From: Tetradesmus obliquus
Taxonomy: Eukaryota; Chlorophyta; Chlorophyceae; Sphaeropleales; Scenedesmaceae
Assembly (NCBI GenBank): GCA_030272155.1
Contig: CP126205.1
Coordinates: 980,501-1,044,500, forward strand
Direction of reading: 5' to 3'
DNA: 64,000 bases
Part shown: piece after piece, positions 45,060 to 57,619 of the stretch
Position numbering within the stretch: the first letter of the stretch is position 1
Layout of the letters: each line of letters begins with the position of its first letter
Position numbers and translations under genes: made by a program
Notes under the pieces: generated by a model
Databases searched by the model: none
Seen by the model: only the letters and a program-made list of their open reading frames with translations
What the model was told of the DNA's origin: nothing

Positions 45060-47210
45060 TGACCTGGAAGCACTACACCTTGTGCTTGTTCTTGGCCGTT
45101 GTGCCGGGGTTATGCTGGGTAAGGGAGGAAGCAGTTGTTCATCCGTTTTGCCTAATACGTTCATGTGCTTTAATGATGCAGCAGGAGCGTGTCATGCTGC
45201 CGGAGCATGTAAGCCTTTTACATACCCGACAACTAAGGTACATGATGGTTGCTGCAGATTCAGCTCAAAAATCTGGCAGGGGACGCAGCAGCCACCTTCT
45301 ACGGCCTGAAACAGAACTCTTCAGCAACAAGCCGAGCAGGGCAGCAGTTCAGCTGGAGCCCAGGTGATCCACATGCCGACACAGGCAGTGACATGGCTGT
45401 AGCTCATGCAGCCCCTGGCAGTTCTGGCGTGGTCCTGCACAGCAGTGCTGCCGTGGAAGCAGTTTCTTCAAGTACTGGCAGTACTTGAGTGGTCCTGCAC
45501 AGCAGTGCTGCCTTGGACGCAGTTCCTGCAAGTGCTGGCAGTGCTAGCATGGTCCTGCACAGCAGTGCTGCCGTGGCAGCACTTAAGGAAGCTTCCTGCA
45601 AGTGATGACAGCACTAGCGTGGTCCTGCACAGCAGTGCTGACATGGCAGCAGCTCCTGCAAGTGATGGCAGTACTAATAGCGTGGCCCAGCACAGCGGCG
45701 CTGACGAGGAAGCAGTTCCTGCAGGTGTTGGCAGTACTAGCGTGGTCCTGCACAGCAGCGCTGACGAGGAAGCAGTTCCTGCAGGTGTTGGCAGTACTAG
45801 CGCGGTCCTGCACAGCAGCGCTGGCACAGGCGTTGCTCATGCAGACGCTGGCAGTGTTATGGCTGTCATTCCTGCAGCTGATGCTAGTGCTGACGCAGGC
45901 CTGGCAGCGGATGCCTTCCTGCCGACCAGGGCTCTGCGTGGCGCACAGCTGTTGAACAGCTCTGGCTCCGAGGCAGCTGTAAGTCACGCCACATGGGCCA
46001 ACACCAGCAGCGCTCGCCGCGCTCGCCAGCCCCTTGCTACAGCATCAATCTAGTCAGCTGGGCTGCCTGGCAGCAACCACTTACCAGGAGCCCTGCCCCA
46101 GCAGGTCTTGGCAGCACATGGCTCACTCCACTCAGCATAACAAGAGACAGTTGTGCAGCGTCAAAATTACGCGCTACATGCAGACATCTGCAGACATCTA
46201 CAGATGCTTGGTGATGTCGCCCTATCCCCTTGTGTGTCCCTGTTTCCTGAAGTGAAGTGCTGCAGCAATGCTACGCTGGAGGTCGAGCGGCGGCAGGCCA
46301 TGGCGAGGCAGCAGGCCACAGTGACACCCGGCTACTGCAGCTCACTCACAGATGGAGTTCAGAAGCGCTGCAAGCAGGCAATTGCAGCGTTGCCAACAGC
46401 AGTGGCCAAAGTGTGCGGCAGTCTTCATGCAGCAGCCAATGCGACCACTGCAACCTTGGGCGCTTCAGAAGTTACTGTTCCGGACAAAGCTGCTGCACCC
46501 CCTTGTGCCGCGTCCAAGATCGTGGACGCCATGATGGACATGCTACTGCACGCAGTGGAGTACCTTCCGCGAGGTGGGCATATGCCCGACACAGCAAGCG
46601 CTTGCAGGACTAGCCTATGTTGCCCACAGCTACGTTGCTGAAAGTCGCCCGTAAGGCACATCTGTGGGCATGTTGGTACATGCGTCAGGCGCGTCATTCT
46701 GTGTTTGTCCTCGCTTGTTCTGCTAATGTTTGTACAATGTCATACATGCAGATCATCCAAGTGTCTGATGCTGCTTGAGGCTCTCTGCGTATGCTTAGGC
46801 TTATGCCTGGCTCTCTGCTTATGCCGTCATCTCTCAATGCCACACTACCCAACAAACCCTAATGCAAATGGCAGCACTGCATGTGACGTGCATCACATCT
46901 GACAGCTCAGCTACTGGTACTTTGAGATACAGGGCACACCCGTTGCGGCGGGTTACTTTCCTGAACGCGTTGCTGCTTTGGTTCACCAATGCCATGTTGT
47001 TCATCCTGTACTTGTGCTTGTTTTGCTTGCTTGCAGGCATCGGTCTGCTGCTTCACGACAGGCTATTCAGTGTAGAGCCTGCAGCAGCCACCTACACAGT
47101 GTTGGTGCTGGCAGTTTTTGTGCTGGCAGGGTGCTTGCCAGTAGCGCGCCTGCTGGCCGCATGCATGCTGGCATTAATCAAGTTCCCTATGAGGCATGTC
47201 CAGTGGCAGG
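45060..47210 (+). CDS. Hypothetical Cys-rich, repeat-containing membrane protein (fragmentary model)
   Basis: Possible exons: about 45100-45260 (SCSSVLPNTFMCFNDAAGAC), 45259-45365 (QLKNLAGDAAATFYGLKQNS), a repeat-rich frame through 46053, 46250-46620 (CCSNATLEVERRQ, YCSSLTDGVQKRC, several Asn-X-Thr sites) and 47036-47210 (hydrophobic LVLAVFVLAGCLPVARLLAA). The Cys-rich ectodomain-like parts followed by a membrane segment suggest a cell-surface protein. The first minisatellite units contain in-frame stops, so either they are not coding or the locus is decayed. I do not recognise the family, and I cannot show that these exons form one transcript. Confidence 0.3.
45415..45832 (+). repeat. 60-bp minisatellite, about seven units
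   Basis: Unit close to GTGGTCCTGCACAGCAGTGC plus TGACGAGGAAGCAGTTCCTG. The later units encode the 20-residue repeat VVLHSSADEEAVPAGVGSTS. Early units are interrupted by stops. Confidence 0.85.
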
Positions 47211-47872
47211 TGAGCATGGCAGCTGTGTAACCGCTGCTGATTTTAGTCCCATGCCCAGTGAATCAAGGCAAGCTGCCGTGAGTGGTGAAGGCGTCGCATG
47301 ATTGGTAGAGAGGCTCTATTTGACCTGCCTGTGTCAAAGAGCAACACTGAAACAGGGTGCACAATGCACTGCCCAAGGCGAGTGTGTCTGCTTGCCCTGT
47401 TTAATAAAAACTTCTGCTGCCGGCGCCTGCAATACTCATGCTAGCAGATGCGCCGCTTGAACCTGAGAATGACCGAGCCGCAGCCAAGAGAGGAGTCTGC
47501 CAAGGTGTTGCAGCGGGTGAGTTGCTCTGGGCAGTAAGTTGGGCAGTCAGGTGTGCATGCTGGGTCCAGCCTGTGTGTCAGCTGCATGACCTTGCTTTCG
47601 TTGTTCCTGCTGGAGGCGCAGCGTCGTGCCCATGCTGTTACTATTGTTATTTCTGTTGTTATACTGCTGCTGTTGCTGTTGCTGCTGTGTTGCTGCTGCT
47701 GCCGTTGCCGCTGTTGCTGCGTCTGCTGTTCCTGCTGCGCTGTTAGCAGGTGCCAAGCGTGGGATTTTCACGAGCGGCAGGGTGAATCACATGGGTACAT
47801 GAAATTTTCTTGCATGTGCGTGTGTGTTGTTGACTGTAAGCTGCAATGCCTTGCCCTGCTGGTTATTTGCAG

Positions 47873-49163
47873 GTGGTGGCGCCATCCTGCTCGGAGCTGG
47901 ACATGCTCAAATTGATGGCGCTGGCGACGGGCACCCCAACCCATCATGTGTCACCTGGCAATGCGGACGGCTGCATCCTGATGGAAGGAATTCTGCAAAA
48001 GCGCGGGTTTGGTCAGGTGCGTTGTGTCGTACTATGTTGACATCGTTATGTTCTTGTTAGTTTGTGTGGTCACCTGCTACCTGGTTTGTCTTCCGTCGCC
48101 GATAACCAGGCAGTGTGTATTGATGCCGGCCCATTCCGGCTCAGGCGTCGTTAGTGCGTGATGTCGGTTATTCTGCGTCCCTGTAAAGCATTCCCTATGC
48201 GGTGGCTGACATATCTGCTGCTGCTGCTGCTGCTGCGTCACACTGCAGGAGGCCTTGTCTGCCATTTACCGCGGCATCAGGGCCGCGCGTGCGAGCCAGA
48301 AGACTCCTATCAGCAGCTTCATATTTGCTGGCCTTGGAAAAGCTGCCAAATCTGCGCGGTGCTGGCAAGTCTGCATTGTTTCAAATGCTCAGCAGCAACG
48401 ATGTGCGCGCAGAGGAGGCCATGATGGGTGCAGGCTGTCACTGCTGGGTTTTGCTGTTCTGTCAACAGTGCGTCAGTCGCGTGCCATTAGTCAGTTGTGT
48501 CTTCACATACATGGCACAACAGCATGCTTTTCAAGTGGCTGACTGCAGTAAGCACACAACCAGTACTATAATCACACCGCATGCCAAGTTCATGTTCTAC
48601 CTTGTTGCTGTCCTGCAGGCGCGCTTGGACATGACTGGCTTCATTGAGCGCCACAGAGCGTGCAAGCTGATGAGCTTTCCCCGCTACGAGGGGAGCCAGG
48701 AGGGGGGCCAGCCCTCGGAGGCAGAGTGCTGGAGACCCCACACGGTGGTGCTTTTGGGACACATCGAGCAGGAGTCCCCACATGTTTTCAGCAGGATGTG
48801 CCAGGTAGGCGTGGGGAGCTGCGCAGCAGCACTTCTGGCAGTGTTGGGAGGCCTTGTTGCATGTCTTGGCAACGCCAGGCGGCATTGCTGACTTCAAGCC
48901 TGCACCCGGGGAGGGCAACAGGACCGTGCAAGAATGCGATGCCGACAGGGCCGACATGCCATGCAGTTATTGCCTTGCTGCTGCTGCTGCTTCTGCTGCT
49001 GCTGCTGCTGTTGCAGCTCCTCTTGGGCGGTTACTCCAGCTCCATGTGCGGCGCAGAGGACAGCCTTTTGATTGTCCTGAGCAGCAATGTAGCAGCCAGC
49101 TTTGTTGAGAGGCGCAGCTGCAGTTTGCGCTTCATCCACCCTGCCAATGAGCAGGCAACACAG
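47873..49163 (+). pseudogene. Degenerate ClpB/ClpC second AAA+ domain
   Basis: Exons 47873-48016, 48249 to about 48430, 48619-48804 and 49017-49163 read like the D2 domain of Hsp100 Clp ATPases. The order is LMALATGTPTHHVS (WTGIPV region), MEGILQKRGFGQ (HKRVIGQ), ALSAIYRGIRAAR (AV.AI.RAIRRAR), ISSFIFAG, then a P-loop-like GAGKSALFQML in another frame. EEAMM, RLDMTGFIERHRACKL (RLDMSE.MERH), EGSQEGGQPSEA and PHTVVLLGHIEQESPHVF (PY.VVLFDEIEKAHPDVF) follow, then LLIVLSSNVAASF (L.IMTSNVG). The Walker B DE is replaced by GH. The P-loop frame is broken. Such a domain should not hydrolyse ATP. It is a pseudogene, or a captured pseudo-ATPase fragment in a larger gene. Confidence 0.7.
48976..49016 (+). 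repeat. CTG-rich tract at the acceptor of exon 49017
   Basis: Interrupted CTG run ending GTTGCAG immediately before the exon. Confidence 0.85.
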
Positions 49164-49270
49164 GTGCGGCGGCACTGGTGATTGGTTTAGCTTACAAACT
49201 CTTTGCACGCGAGTTGTCATAATGCTGTTTCTTGTCAGTTAGAATCGTCAGCAGAGATGTGATCCTTGGC

Positions 49271-49271
<1 letters not shown>

Positions 49272-49312
<41 letters not shown>
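49272..49312 (+). repeat. (CTG)n tract upstream of exon 49356
   Basis: About 13 units. A similar shorter tract at 49831-49850 precedes the next copy of the same exon. Confidence 0.9.
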
Positions 49313-49316
<4 letters not shown>

Positions 49317-49355
49317 ATCCCCTGCCTGTTGTTGCCTTGGCATGTTGTCCTGCAG

Positions 49356-52300
49356 ACAACCAAGCCCGCCTTGGGCCGACAATCCCTGACCACCATGAGC
49401 CCCACGGAGCGCCAGCCCACTACACCCGGCGTGATCATGCCAGGAGGCAAGCAGCCCATGCTCAAGTTGCAGCAGGTGGGGTCACTGCGGCTGGTGGTAA
49501 GTGTCATCCACGACACTGCCATGCTTGGGGCGACCCTTGACCTGTTTGGTTGAGACAGCGGCTGCCTGCGCCTGCGCCTTTGCATGCTAGCAGATGTGCC
49601 GGAGTTATTTGGGAAGGGCAATTGAGCTCCTTTGTACGGGAGAGCAGTCTGCCTAGATATGTGATGTTTTTCCCACAGCGTCAACAGTCGCCTGCAGCCA
49701 CCGATGCTGGCGGTGCTGGCCTGGGGCCTGCCCCTACATCAGCTCTCCATGCCTCTGTGGCACTGCAGTGACCACTCCTGCTTGATGCATCAGTTCTCGT
49801 ACAACCGCCATGCCAATTCCTTCTCCTGCTGCTGCTGCTGCTGCTGCTGGTGGTGGTAACCGTCTGCCTGTTGTTGTCTCAACTTCCTGTCCTGCAGCTC
49901 ACAATGCCTTCCTCAGGTGGCCCAGCCAGTTCCGCCATCGGCTCCAAAAAGCGCCAGCTCATGGTGCCCGGCGTGGATATGCCGCCAGGAGGCAAGCGGC
50001 CCACTCTCATGGTGCAGCAGGTGGGCGCGCATTGCGTGGGGTTGATTCAGAGGCTGGTGATCAACGAAAAATGATGTATTTAATCTTTCACTGTAATAAC
50101 AGACAGGTGGTGGAGTGACGCTGTGCATGGCAGGCAGGTGCTGAATTGATGCTGTGCATGGCTGCTTTGCTGCATGCTGCTGTCTGGAATACGATGCTGC
50201 TGGCATGCTGCCCTGATGCTCGCGGCAGCGATGAGTCAGCCAGCAACCTGTGCAGCTGCTCGTATGCTTGTCAAGCATGCCCGCCTGGCAAATGCATTGT
50301 CTTGTGGCATTGTTTCCATGTGTTTGCCAGCAGACCCCTCACTGATGCTGCTGAAATCTGACAAGCCCTAATGTGGGTCTCCTTGCAGGCTGGCACTGCC
50401 CCAGACAGTCCTGGCATCGTACGGTGTCTGCCCCGCCAGCTGCAGCGCCCTCCGACTTGGTGACCGCAGCAAAAGCAGCGGCAGCAGCACCAGACGAGTC
50501 TGCGGTCTCCTCTCCTGCAAAGCCCTGCAGCCCCGCTGCTGCAGCAAAGCCCGCAGAGGGGACAGCACCAGGGGCAGCAGAAGCGGATAAGGAGGTGGCA
50601 GCAGCAGCAGCGGCGGCAGCAGCGGTGATGACCAGCGTGCCAGGCATGGCCAGCTCCGACCATGTACAGCTGCTGGCAGGAGCACAGAGCGTGCCAGGCA
50701 TACCAAGCTCTTACCAGGCGCAGCTGCTTGCAGCAGCTGAGGCAGAGACTGCCACTGCCCTGAAGGCCTACCAGGTGGCAGCAGATGACGTGAAGGAGGT
50801 GAGCCAGCTGGCAAGGTGCTTTGCAAGCAACATTTGCAAGATGCGCAGGCTTGCATGCAGCTTGGTCTGCTGCAGGAATGTGAAAGGGACTGCAGCAGCT
50901 TGCAGGAAGCACGCAACCAAGCTGAACCTCAGCTTGTTGGGATGGTCTGCTGTCTTGGTGTTTTTTGCTGCATCCTCACAATGTGGCTCTTTGCTTACAG
51001 CGTCGACATCAGCCAGTATTCACAGCTGCTGGCGGTGCTGGCCTGTGCTCTACATCAGCTCCATACGCCCCCTGTGGCACTGCAGTGCCCTTCCTGCAGG
51101 GTACTCAATTGTCGCACTACCATCATGTCCATTCTTTCTGCTGTTGCTGTTGCTGCTGCTGCTGTTGCTGCTTATCGCCTGCTTGCCGTTGCAATTTCCA
51201 ACTTCACTCCTGCAGCCCGCCAAGCCCGCCTCAGGCGGCCCAGCCAAGCCCGCCATCGGCTCCAAAAAGCGCCAGCTCATGGTGCCCACTTGCAATATGT
51301 CACCAGGAGGCAAGAGGCCCACCCCGATGGTGCAGCAGGTGGGCGCGCATGGGGTCGATGTACTAATGCTGCTGTTTAATTATAATTGACGCATATATAT
51401 GTGTTGTGCTGTTCAGTGTGTTGGCAGGCAGGTGGTGGATTGGCGCTGTGCATAGCTGCTTTGCTGCATGCTGCTGTCTGCAACACGATGCTGCTGGCAT
51501 GTAACCCTGGTGCCCGCGGCAGCGATGAGTCAGCCAGCAACCCGTGCAGCTGCTCACATGCTTGTCACGCATGCCAGTCTGGCAGATGCATCGTTTTGTG
51601 GCGCTGTTTACGTGTGTGTGTCAGCAGACCCTTCACTGCTGCTGAAACCCGACATGCCTCTGTGTGCTGCTCCTTGCAGGCTGGCACTGCCCCATCCAAT
51701 CCTGGCACCGCATCAGTGCCTGCCCCATCAGCTGCAGCGGCTTTCGAGCCCCTCACCAAAACTACAGCAGTAGCAGCAGCACCAGCAGAGTTTGAGGCTT
51801 CCTCTGCTGCACAGCATCCAAGGCCCTCCAGCTCCGCTGCTGCAGCAAAGCACGCAGATGAGACAGCACCAGCAGCAGCAAAAGAGGATGAGGAGGTGGC
51901 AGCAGCAGCAGCCGCAGCAGCAGGAATGGTGCTCAGCGTGCCAGGCATACCCAGCTCTGACCTGGCGCAGCTGCTGGTAGGAGCACGTGCTGGTTTTGCA
52001 GCTGTCAGTGCAGCATCTACAGCAGGCTATGCAGCTGTTCAGCACTCGCCAGGAGAGGCACAGCAGTGGGCAGGTGGTACTTATGAACAGCTGCAGGCAC
52101 CAGCTGCATGCCTGTCAGCTATCGTGGCGCCACATGCACTTCAAGTGCAAGTGCTGAACCATCAGCCGCCACAGCAGCACGCTGCAACAGCGTTAGCACA
52201 GGAGGCAGCTGCTTTTCAGCAGACAAAGACGGCGAGCGCGATCGCCAGCGATATGCAGGTGCGGCATAACCTCTTTGGACAGCTATATGGCAGTCGTCTG

Positions 52301-53042
52301 CAGATCGTGTGGCTTCCTGTAATGACCGCAATCAGCTGTTGAATGAAGCCAATTTGCCTGGTTATTTTTGCGAAAATGCAACACTGGTGGCCATTTCTAT
52401 CCGTTGGTGCATGGGTGCTGCTATGACTGCGCTGCCACCGGCTGCGGCATCTTGCCTCCAATGCTGCTGCTACTGCTGCTACGCCGCCTGCTGGTGGTTG
52501 AAGGACGTATTCAACATAACGCCAGCACATACACACATCCGGGTTGCTGTGTTTTGTTTTCAACTTTTGGATGCATCGCTTTGCCCTGTTGTGTGTATGC
52601 AGGTGACACAGGTAACGCAGCCGGGCGCTGCCAACATGGTGACGCAGCAGACACGTGTCCCCATCAAGTGCCTTGAGGTGCGCGACCTGCTGCCCAGGCG
52701 CATCAAGCCCCTCGCGTTGGATGAGCTGCTGCGTGGGCGCACCATCAGCCAGGTGCGTCGCGTCACAGCTTTATTACACTGTTCTGTCAATGTTACTTTG
52801 CTCGATAGTGTGCTGCTTGTTTGGCCTCCTTTGTCAGCCGCCGACAGAGTGTGAATGTTGCTGGCGTTTTGATGCCGTCGGGTGGTTGCAGCTGCAGCGG
52901 GTGATTATCAATGCGTTTTACACTATCGTATGGCTGAATTGTCTGCTGCTGGGCCTTCACACCGCAGGAACCCAAGTCTGCCATCGCTCACACCATCAGC
53001 CCGGCGCTACTAAATCCAGAGATCCCCGCGGGTGCGGCCTGA
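49356..53042 (+). CDS. Unrecognised gene built from repeated phase-0 exons
   Basis: A 40-41-codon exon occurs at 49356-49475, 49898-50020 and 51216-51338 (GSKKRQLMVPGVDMPPGGKR and variants, ending MVQQ), always between CTGCAG and GTGGG. Ala-rich exons follow at 50389 to about 50800 (frameshifted after AGTAPDSPG) and 51680-52258 (AGTAPSNPGTASVPAPSAAA, ending ASDMQ). Then come 52603-52752 (CLEVRDLLPRRIKPLALDEL) and a terminal exon 52968-53042 (EPKSAIAHTISPALLNPEIP, stop TGA). All exon lengths checked are multiples of three, so most combinations would stay in frame. No domain is recognised. It may continue from the Clp-like exons upstream, which are also phase 0, or start separately. Confidence 0.45.
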
Positions 53043-53079
53043 CGGGCCCCACACACCACCTCTACAGCTCCAATCAGGC

Positions 53080-53375
53080 GCAGCTGCTTGCAGGAGCACT
53101 CAGCGAGCCAGGCATGCGCAGCTCTGATCAGGCACAACTGCTTGCAGGAGCACTCAGCGAGCCAGGCATGCGCAGCTCTGACCAGGCGCAGCTGCTTGCA
53201 GGAGCGTTCGGCGAGCCAGGCATGCGCAGCTCTGATCAGGCTCAGCTGCTTGCAGGAGCACTCAGCGAGCCAGGCATGCGCAGCTCTGACCAGGCACAGC
53301 TGCTTGCAGGAGCGTTCAGCGAGCCAGGCATGCGCAGCTCTGACCAGGCGCAGCTGCTTGCAGGAGCTGAGTCAG
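53080..53375 (+). repeat. 54-bp coding-frame minisatellite
   Basis: Five to six units encode the 18-residue repeat QAQLLAGALSEPGMRSSD. Two diverged units are also present at about 50640-50740 (SVPGMASSDHVQLLAGAQ), so the array expanded after the block duplicated. Confidence 0.9.
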
Positions 53376-53774
53376 AGACTGCTACCGGCCCCAAGGCCCA
53401 CCAGGTGGCAGCAGATGACATCCAAGAGGTGAGCCAGCGCTGGCAAGGTGCCCTGCAAGCAAGATGTGCAAGATGTGCAGGCTTTCATTCAGCTCTGTCT
53501 GCTTGCAGGGACTTGCAGCAGCTTGCAGGAAGCATGCAACCAAGCTGCACTCAGCATGCTTTAGTTTTTTTTGCTGTCTTGGTAATGTTTGCTGCATGCT
53601 CACCATGTCGCTCTTTTCTGAACAGCTTAGGGTGTCAGCAACAACTGCTGCTGGCGATGCTGGCGTGCTTCCTGCCCCTTACATTGGCTCCCAAACACCT
53701 CCTGTAGCACTGCACAGCCTTTCCTGCAAGACGCCTTGATTGCCGCGTACCCACCATGCCAATTGCGCCTCCTC

Positions 53775-53806
<32 letters not shown>

Positions 53807-53846
53807 AATTGCTGCCTGTCGTTGCCTCAACTTCACTGTCCTGCAG

Positions 53847-55870
53847 CCCGCCATGCCCGCCTCCAGCAGCCCAGCCATTCCCGCCATTGCGTCGAAGAAG
53901 GGCCAGCTCATCGTGTCCGGCGTGGGTATGCCACCAGGAGGCAAGCGGCCCACTCTGATGGTGCAGCAGGTGGGCGAGCAATCGCGCGGTTGGTCTACTG
54001 ATGTTGCTGGTCAATGATAAATGATCATTAAATACGGTTCAATGTGTTGGCAGGCAGGTGGTGGATTGTCACTGTGCATGGCTGCTTTGCTGCATGCTGC
54101 TGTCTGCAGCACGATGCTGCTGGCATGTAGCCTTGATGCCCGCGGCAGCGATGAGTCAGCCAGCCACCTGTGTTGCCTGGCATGCTCGTCAAGCATGCCA
54201 TCCTGGCAGATGCATCGTCTTGTGGCGCTGTTTACGTATGTGTGTCAGCAAACCCTTCACTGCTGCTGAAACCCGACATGCCTTTGTGTGCTGCTCCTTT
54301 CAGGCTGGCACTGCCCCATCCAACCCTGGCACCGCATCAGTGCCTGCCCCATCAGCTGCAGCGCCTTTTGACCCCGTCACAAAAACTACACCAGTGGCAG
54401 CAGCCCCAGCAGAGTGTGAGGCATCCTCTGCAGCAGCAGCAGCAGCAGCAGAAGAGGACGGGGAGGTGACATCAGCAGCAGAGGGACAGCAGCTGATGCA
54501 GCTAGCTGCTGCCCAAATGGCGAAGCTGGATGCTGCGGCATCGTCAGACACATCTTCCTTTGATCAATTTGAGCAGCTAGCAGCCGGGGCAGCAGCGCTG
54601 GCAGTCAAGGACAGTGCAGCTGACCAGCAATTGCTGGACCAAATTGAGGACGGCAGTGGCGGTGTGACATTGCTGCTGTTGCCAGCAGCTGCAAACTCAG
54701 CTGTACCTGCAGTGTCACTTGCAGGCCAGGTGGCAGCGAGGGTGCAGCAGCTGCAGCAGCGGCTAGCGCGGCTGATTGAAACTGGATTCGCTATGGAGGC
54801 AGCTGCTTGTGCAAAAGCTGCGGCTAGGCAGACCCCTCTGCAGTTTCGGCAGCTGTGGGCAGCAGCGGCCAATTCAGCGGCGGCTACGGCGGCTGCCAGC
54901 TCAGCAGTGCAGGTTGAGGCGCTTGAGTCGCTTGTGCAGCAGCTCAACGATGTTGTTGCATCAATGATGGTGGCGGCCAGGGCAGAAACACCTGAGCTGT
55001 CCGAGCAGGTGCAGCAGCATGAGGATGCTCTGGCGGTGTCTTCCACAGCTGCAGCTTACTTCGAAGACAGCCAGGTTGAAGGAGGCCAGCAGCAGCGCTA
55101 TCTGGTTGAGCTGTGCAGCAGTGACTCTGCAGTTCAGGGTCTGAGCATCTCAGGTCCCTTTTCTGGAGACACTGCTATTGATGGCAGCACACACACGGCA
55201 GCGTTAGAGCAAGCTACGAGTGGCGGCTTTAGCAGCTTGATTTCTGCATCATGGCCGTTCACAGCTGCTGCTGGCAGCAGCAGCAGCAGCAGCAGCGGCG
55301 GCGGCGGCGGCATGCATCAGCAGCTCGCTGAAGGGTGCATGGGCTTCCTGCAGGGTGCAGCTGCCGCTGCTTCTAATGCTACTCTGGGCGGTGAAGCTGC
55401 TCTAAATGCTATATGGTGGTCAGTGGGAATCAATCAACCTGACTTGCGGCAGCAGCAGCAGTGTCCCAGCAGCAGTGATGGTGCTGCGGCGGGCCAGCAG
55501 CAGCAGCAGGGGGAACAGCCGTTCGACAACCAGCTTGTGTTTGACCTGCTGCACGGGCCGGGCAGTCAGTCAGACGACTTTAATGAGCATCATGATCTGG
55601 TGGTTGCGGCACGGCAGGCTCTTCCGCAACCTGCACGCCAGGCTCTTCTTCAGCGGCCTGCATGCCATGCATGTGCCCATGATGGGCGCAAAGGATGTCA
55701 AGCTGCTTTCAGCCCGCTCGTGCTTGGCACCAGAACGCTGCCAACTTCTGCACTGATTGCAATGCAGATCATACACACGCAGGCAGCCCAATCAACCAGC
55801 TGTGCACGAGTTGCGGCTGCTCACTTGTACTCAAGTCCACACACACCTGGAGCCCTGCTGCAGGGTGTTG
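53847..55870 (+). CDS. Third block copy with a long Ala/Gln-rich exon
   Basis: 53847-53969 is the fourth copy of the 41-codon exon (QLIVSGVGMPPGGKRPTLMV). The exon from 54304 starts AGTAPSNPGTASVPAPSAAA like the one at 51680 but runs on openly for more than 1.3 kb. It has DSAADQQLLDQIEDGSGGV, helical Ala/Gln segments (AARVQQLQQRLARLIETGF) predicted to be amphipathic, a Ser/Gly run, and LVFDLLHGPGSQSDDFNEHH near 55560. After that the sequence becomes repetitive (RQALPQPARQALLQRP) and no clear end was found. The length of the open frame in GC-rich, low-complexity DNA is weaker evidence than usual. Function unknown. Confidence 0.4.
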
Positions 55871-57301
55871 CTGCTGCTGCTGCTGCTGCTGGAGGTTGGC
55901 GTGTAGTTCCGCGAGTACACGTCTGGCCTTCACCAGGAACCCTTCCACCTGCACCTGTCTTTTTCGTTTTGGCGCCATGCTTCACACCTGCTGCAAGAAA
56001 CATGAAACATGCGGCAGTTGCTTGATGAGCTGGTCTTGCAAGGTGCTGCATGTCAGGGCAGGCTGATGGGCGACAGTGGTTGGACCTCCTGTTTGTACGT
56101 CTGCTGCGCTGCAGTTCTGTTGTCCTGCAGCAACAGGTAGGTGTTATAGCATAGCACGGTGCAAGCGTGCTAGTGCAAGGCTACACGGAGCGGTTATGCA
56201 TGCTAGGTTCACGATGGTCATGTCAGGACGGAGGAGTGCTGCTTTAGAGGTGAGGGTCCAAGATCACAGCTGGTTCGCCGTCACATGCTGTGACAGAACT
56301 TCAGCTTCTACTATTTCAACCAGCTGGCCGCTACGTATCCTGCCTGAGGAACGCCAGTAGCGTTCGCCACAGGCAAACTAGCTTAATCTACGCCGAACAT
56401 CATCCAGGCCCGCGCCACGTACCCGCAAACAGCGTCAGGGCCCGAAATACGTGCCTTTGTAATTTGAACTGCTGCTGGTGCTTCCGCTTGCCAAAAGACA
56501 GCGATCAGTGCCGGAGCATGATGGCGTAGATGATGTCCAGCGTAAGTAACAGCAGAACACGTTCAAGGACAGATTCAATACTAGTGCACGCCGTCAGGGA
56601 GCGCTGCACAAGCCACAAGTAGGGGGGGTGTCCGCGGGGTCCAGAAACCCTTGTTAGGTGATTTGAAATGTGGACTGCACAGCACTGACAGTGCTGTGCA
56701 GTCCAGCAGAGTGGTTGTTGGCCAGATAGATTTTCTCTATGCCGGTATGATGCGTTCGTCACATGCTGCAAGAACGCACCTCTTAGATTGCCCGGCAGCT
56801 AGCAGCAGCAGCAGCAGCAGCAGCAGCACCTCACCCGGCAGCCAGCAGCAGCACCTCACCTGCTGCGGCGCCATGACGACCATATATCAGAATCAATGCT
56901 GGTGACCAGCACGCAGCACTGTCTCGCATGGAGCAGAACTGTACTGATGCTGGCAGGCTGTTTGCTGGTGGGCTGCAGCTTCAACGGCAGAAATCAGGGA
57001 CATTGGTTGCAGCAGCAGCAACCGAGCAGCCATTGCATGCCTCAACAGCCACAACATGGTAACCAGGACTCCTGTCAACAGTAGAAGGGGACTCGCACTA
57101 TCAGCGCATCCTGGCCAACAACGGCTACGCCAGCTTGGTTGGTGGTGTTAGTTCCATTACAAGCTTTGCCCCATGGCCCGCTGGCACTCACCACCACTCG
57201 CAGCCCAGCTCCGAATGTGGCTGCCGCATGCTTGTGCTGCAGGGCATCCAATACACGTGCTGGGCCTGATACCGTGAGCCACCAGCACTGGCTGGCCATC
57301 A

Positions 57302-57335
<34 letters not shown>

Positions 57336-57559
57336 GCGAAACACAAGCAGCAAGAATCGAAGCTGAAACAACCAGCAGCGTGAATGGCAGCGGTGGTGAG
57401 GCACTGCTGCCGCTTGCGCTGGAGCTGCAACAGCTGATGCTCTGTAGCAGGCTACAGACAGTTGCCTGATTCAATGCTGCAAACTGTGCGGTCCCTGCGC
57501 ATGCGCACATGGGGCAGCAGGAGGTGGTCGGCGCCAGCATAGACATTGGCACACACAAA

Positions 57560-57619
<60 letters not shown>

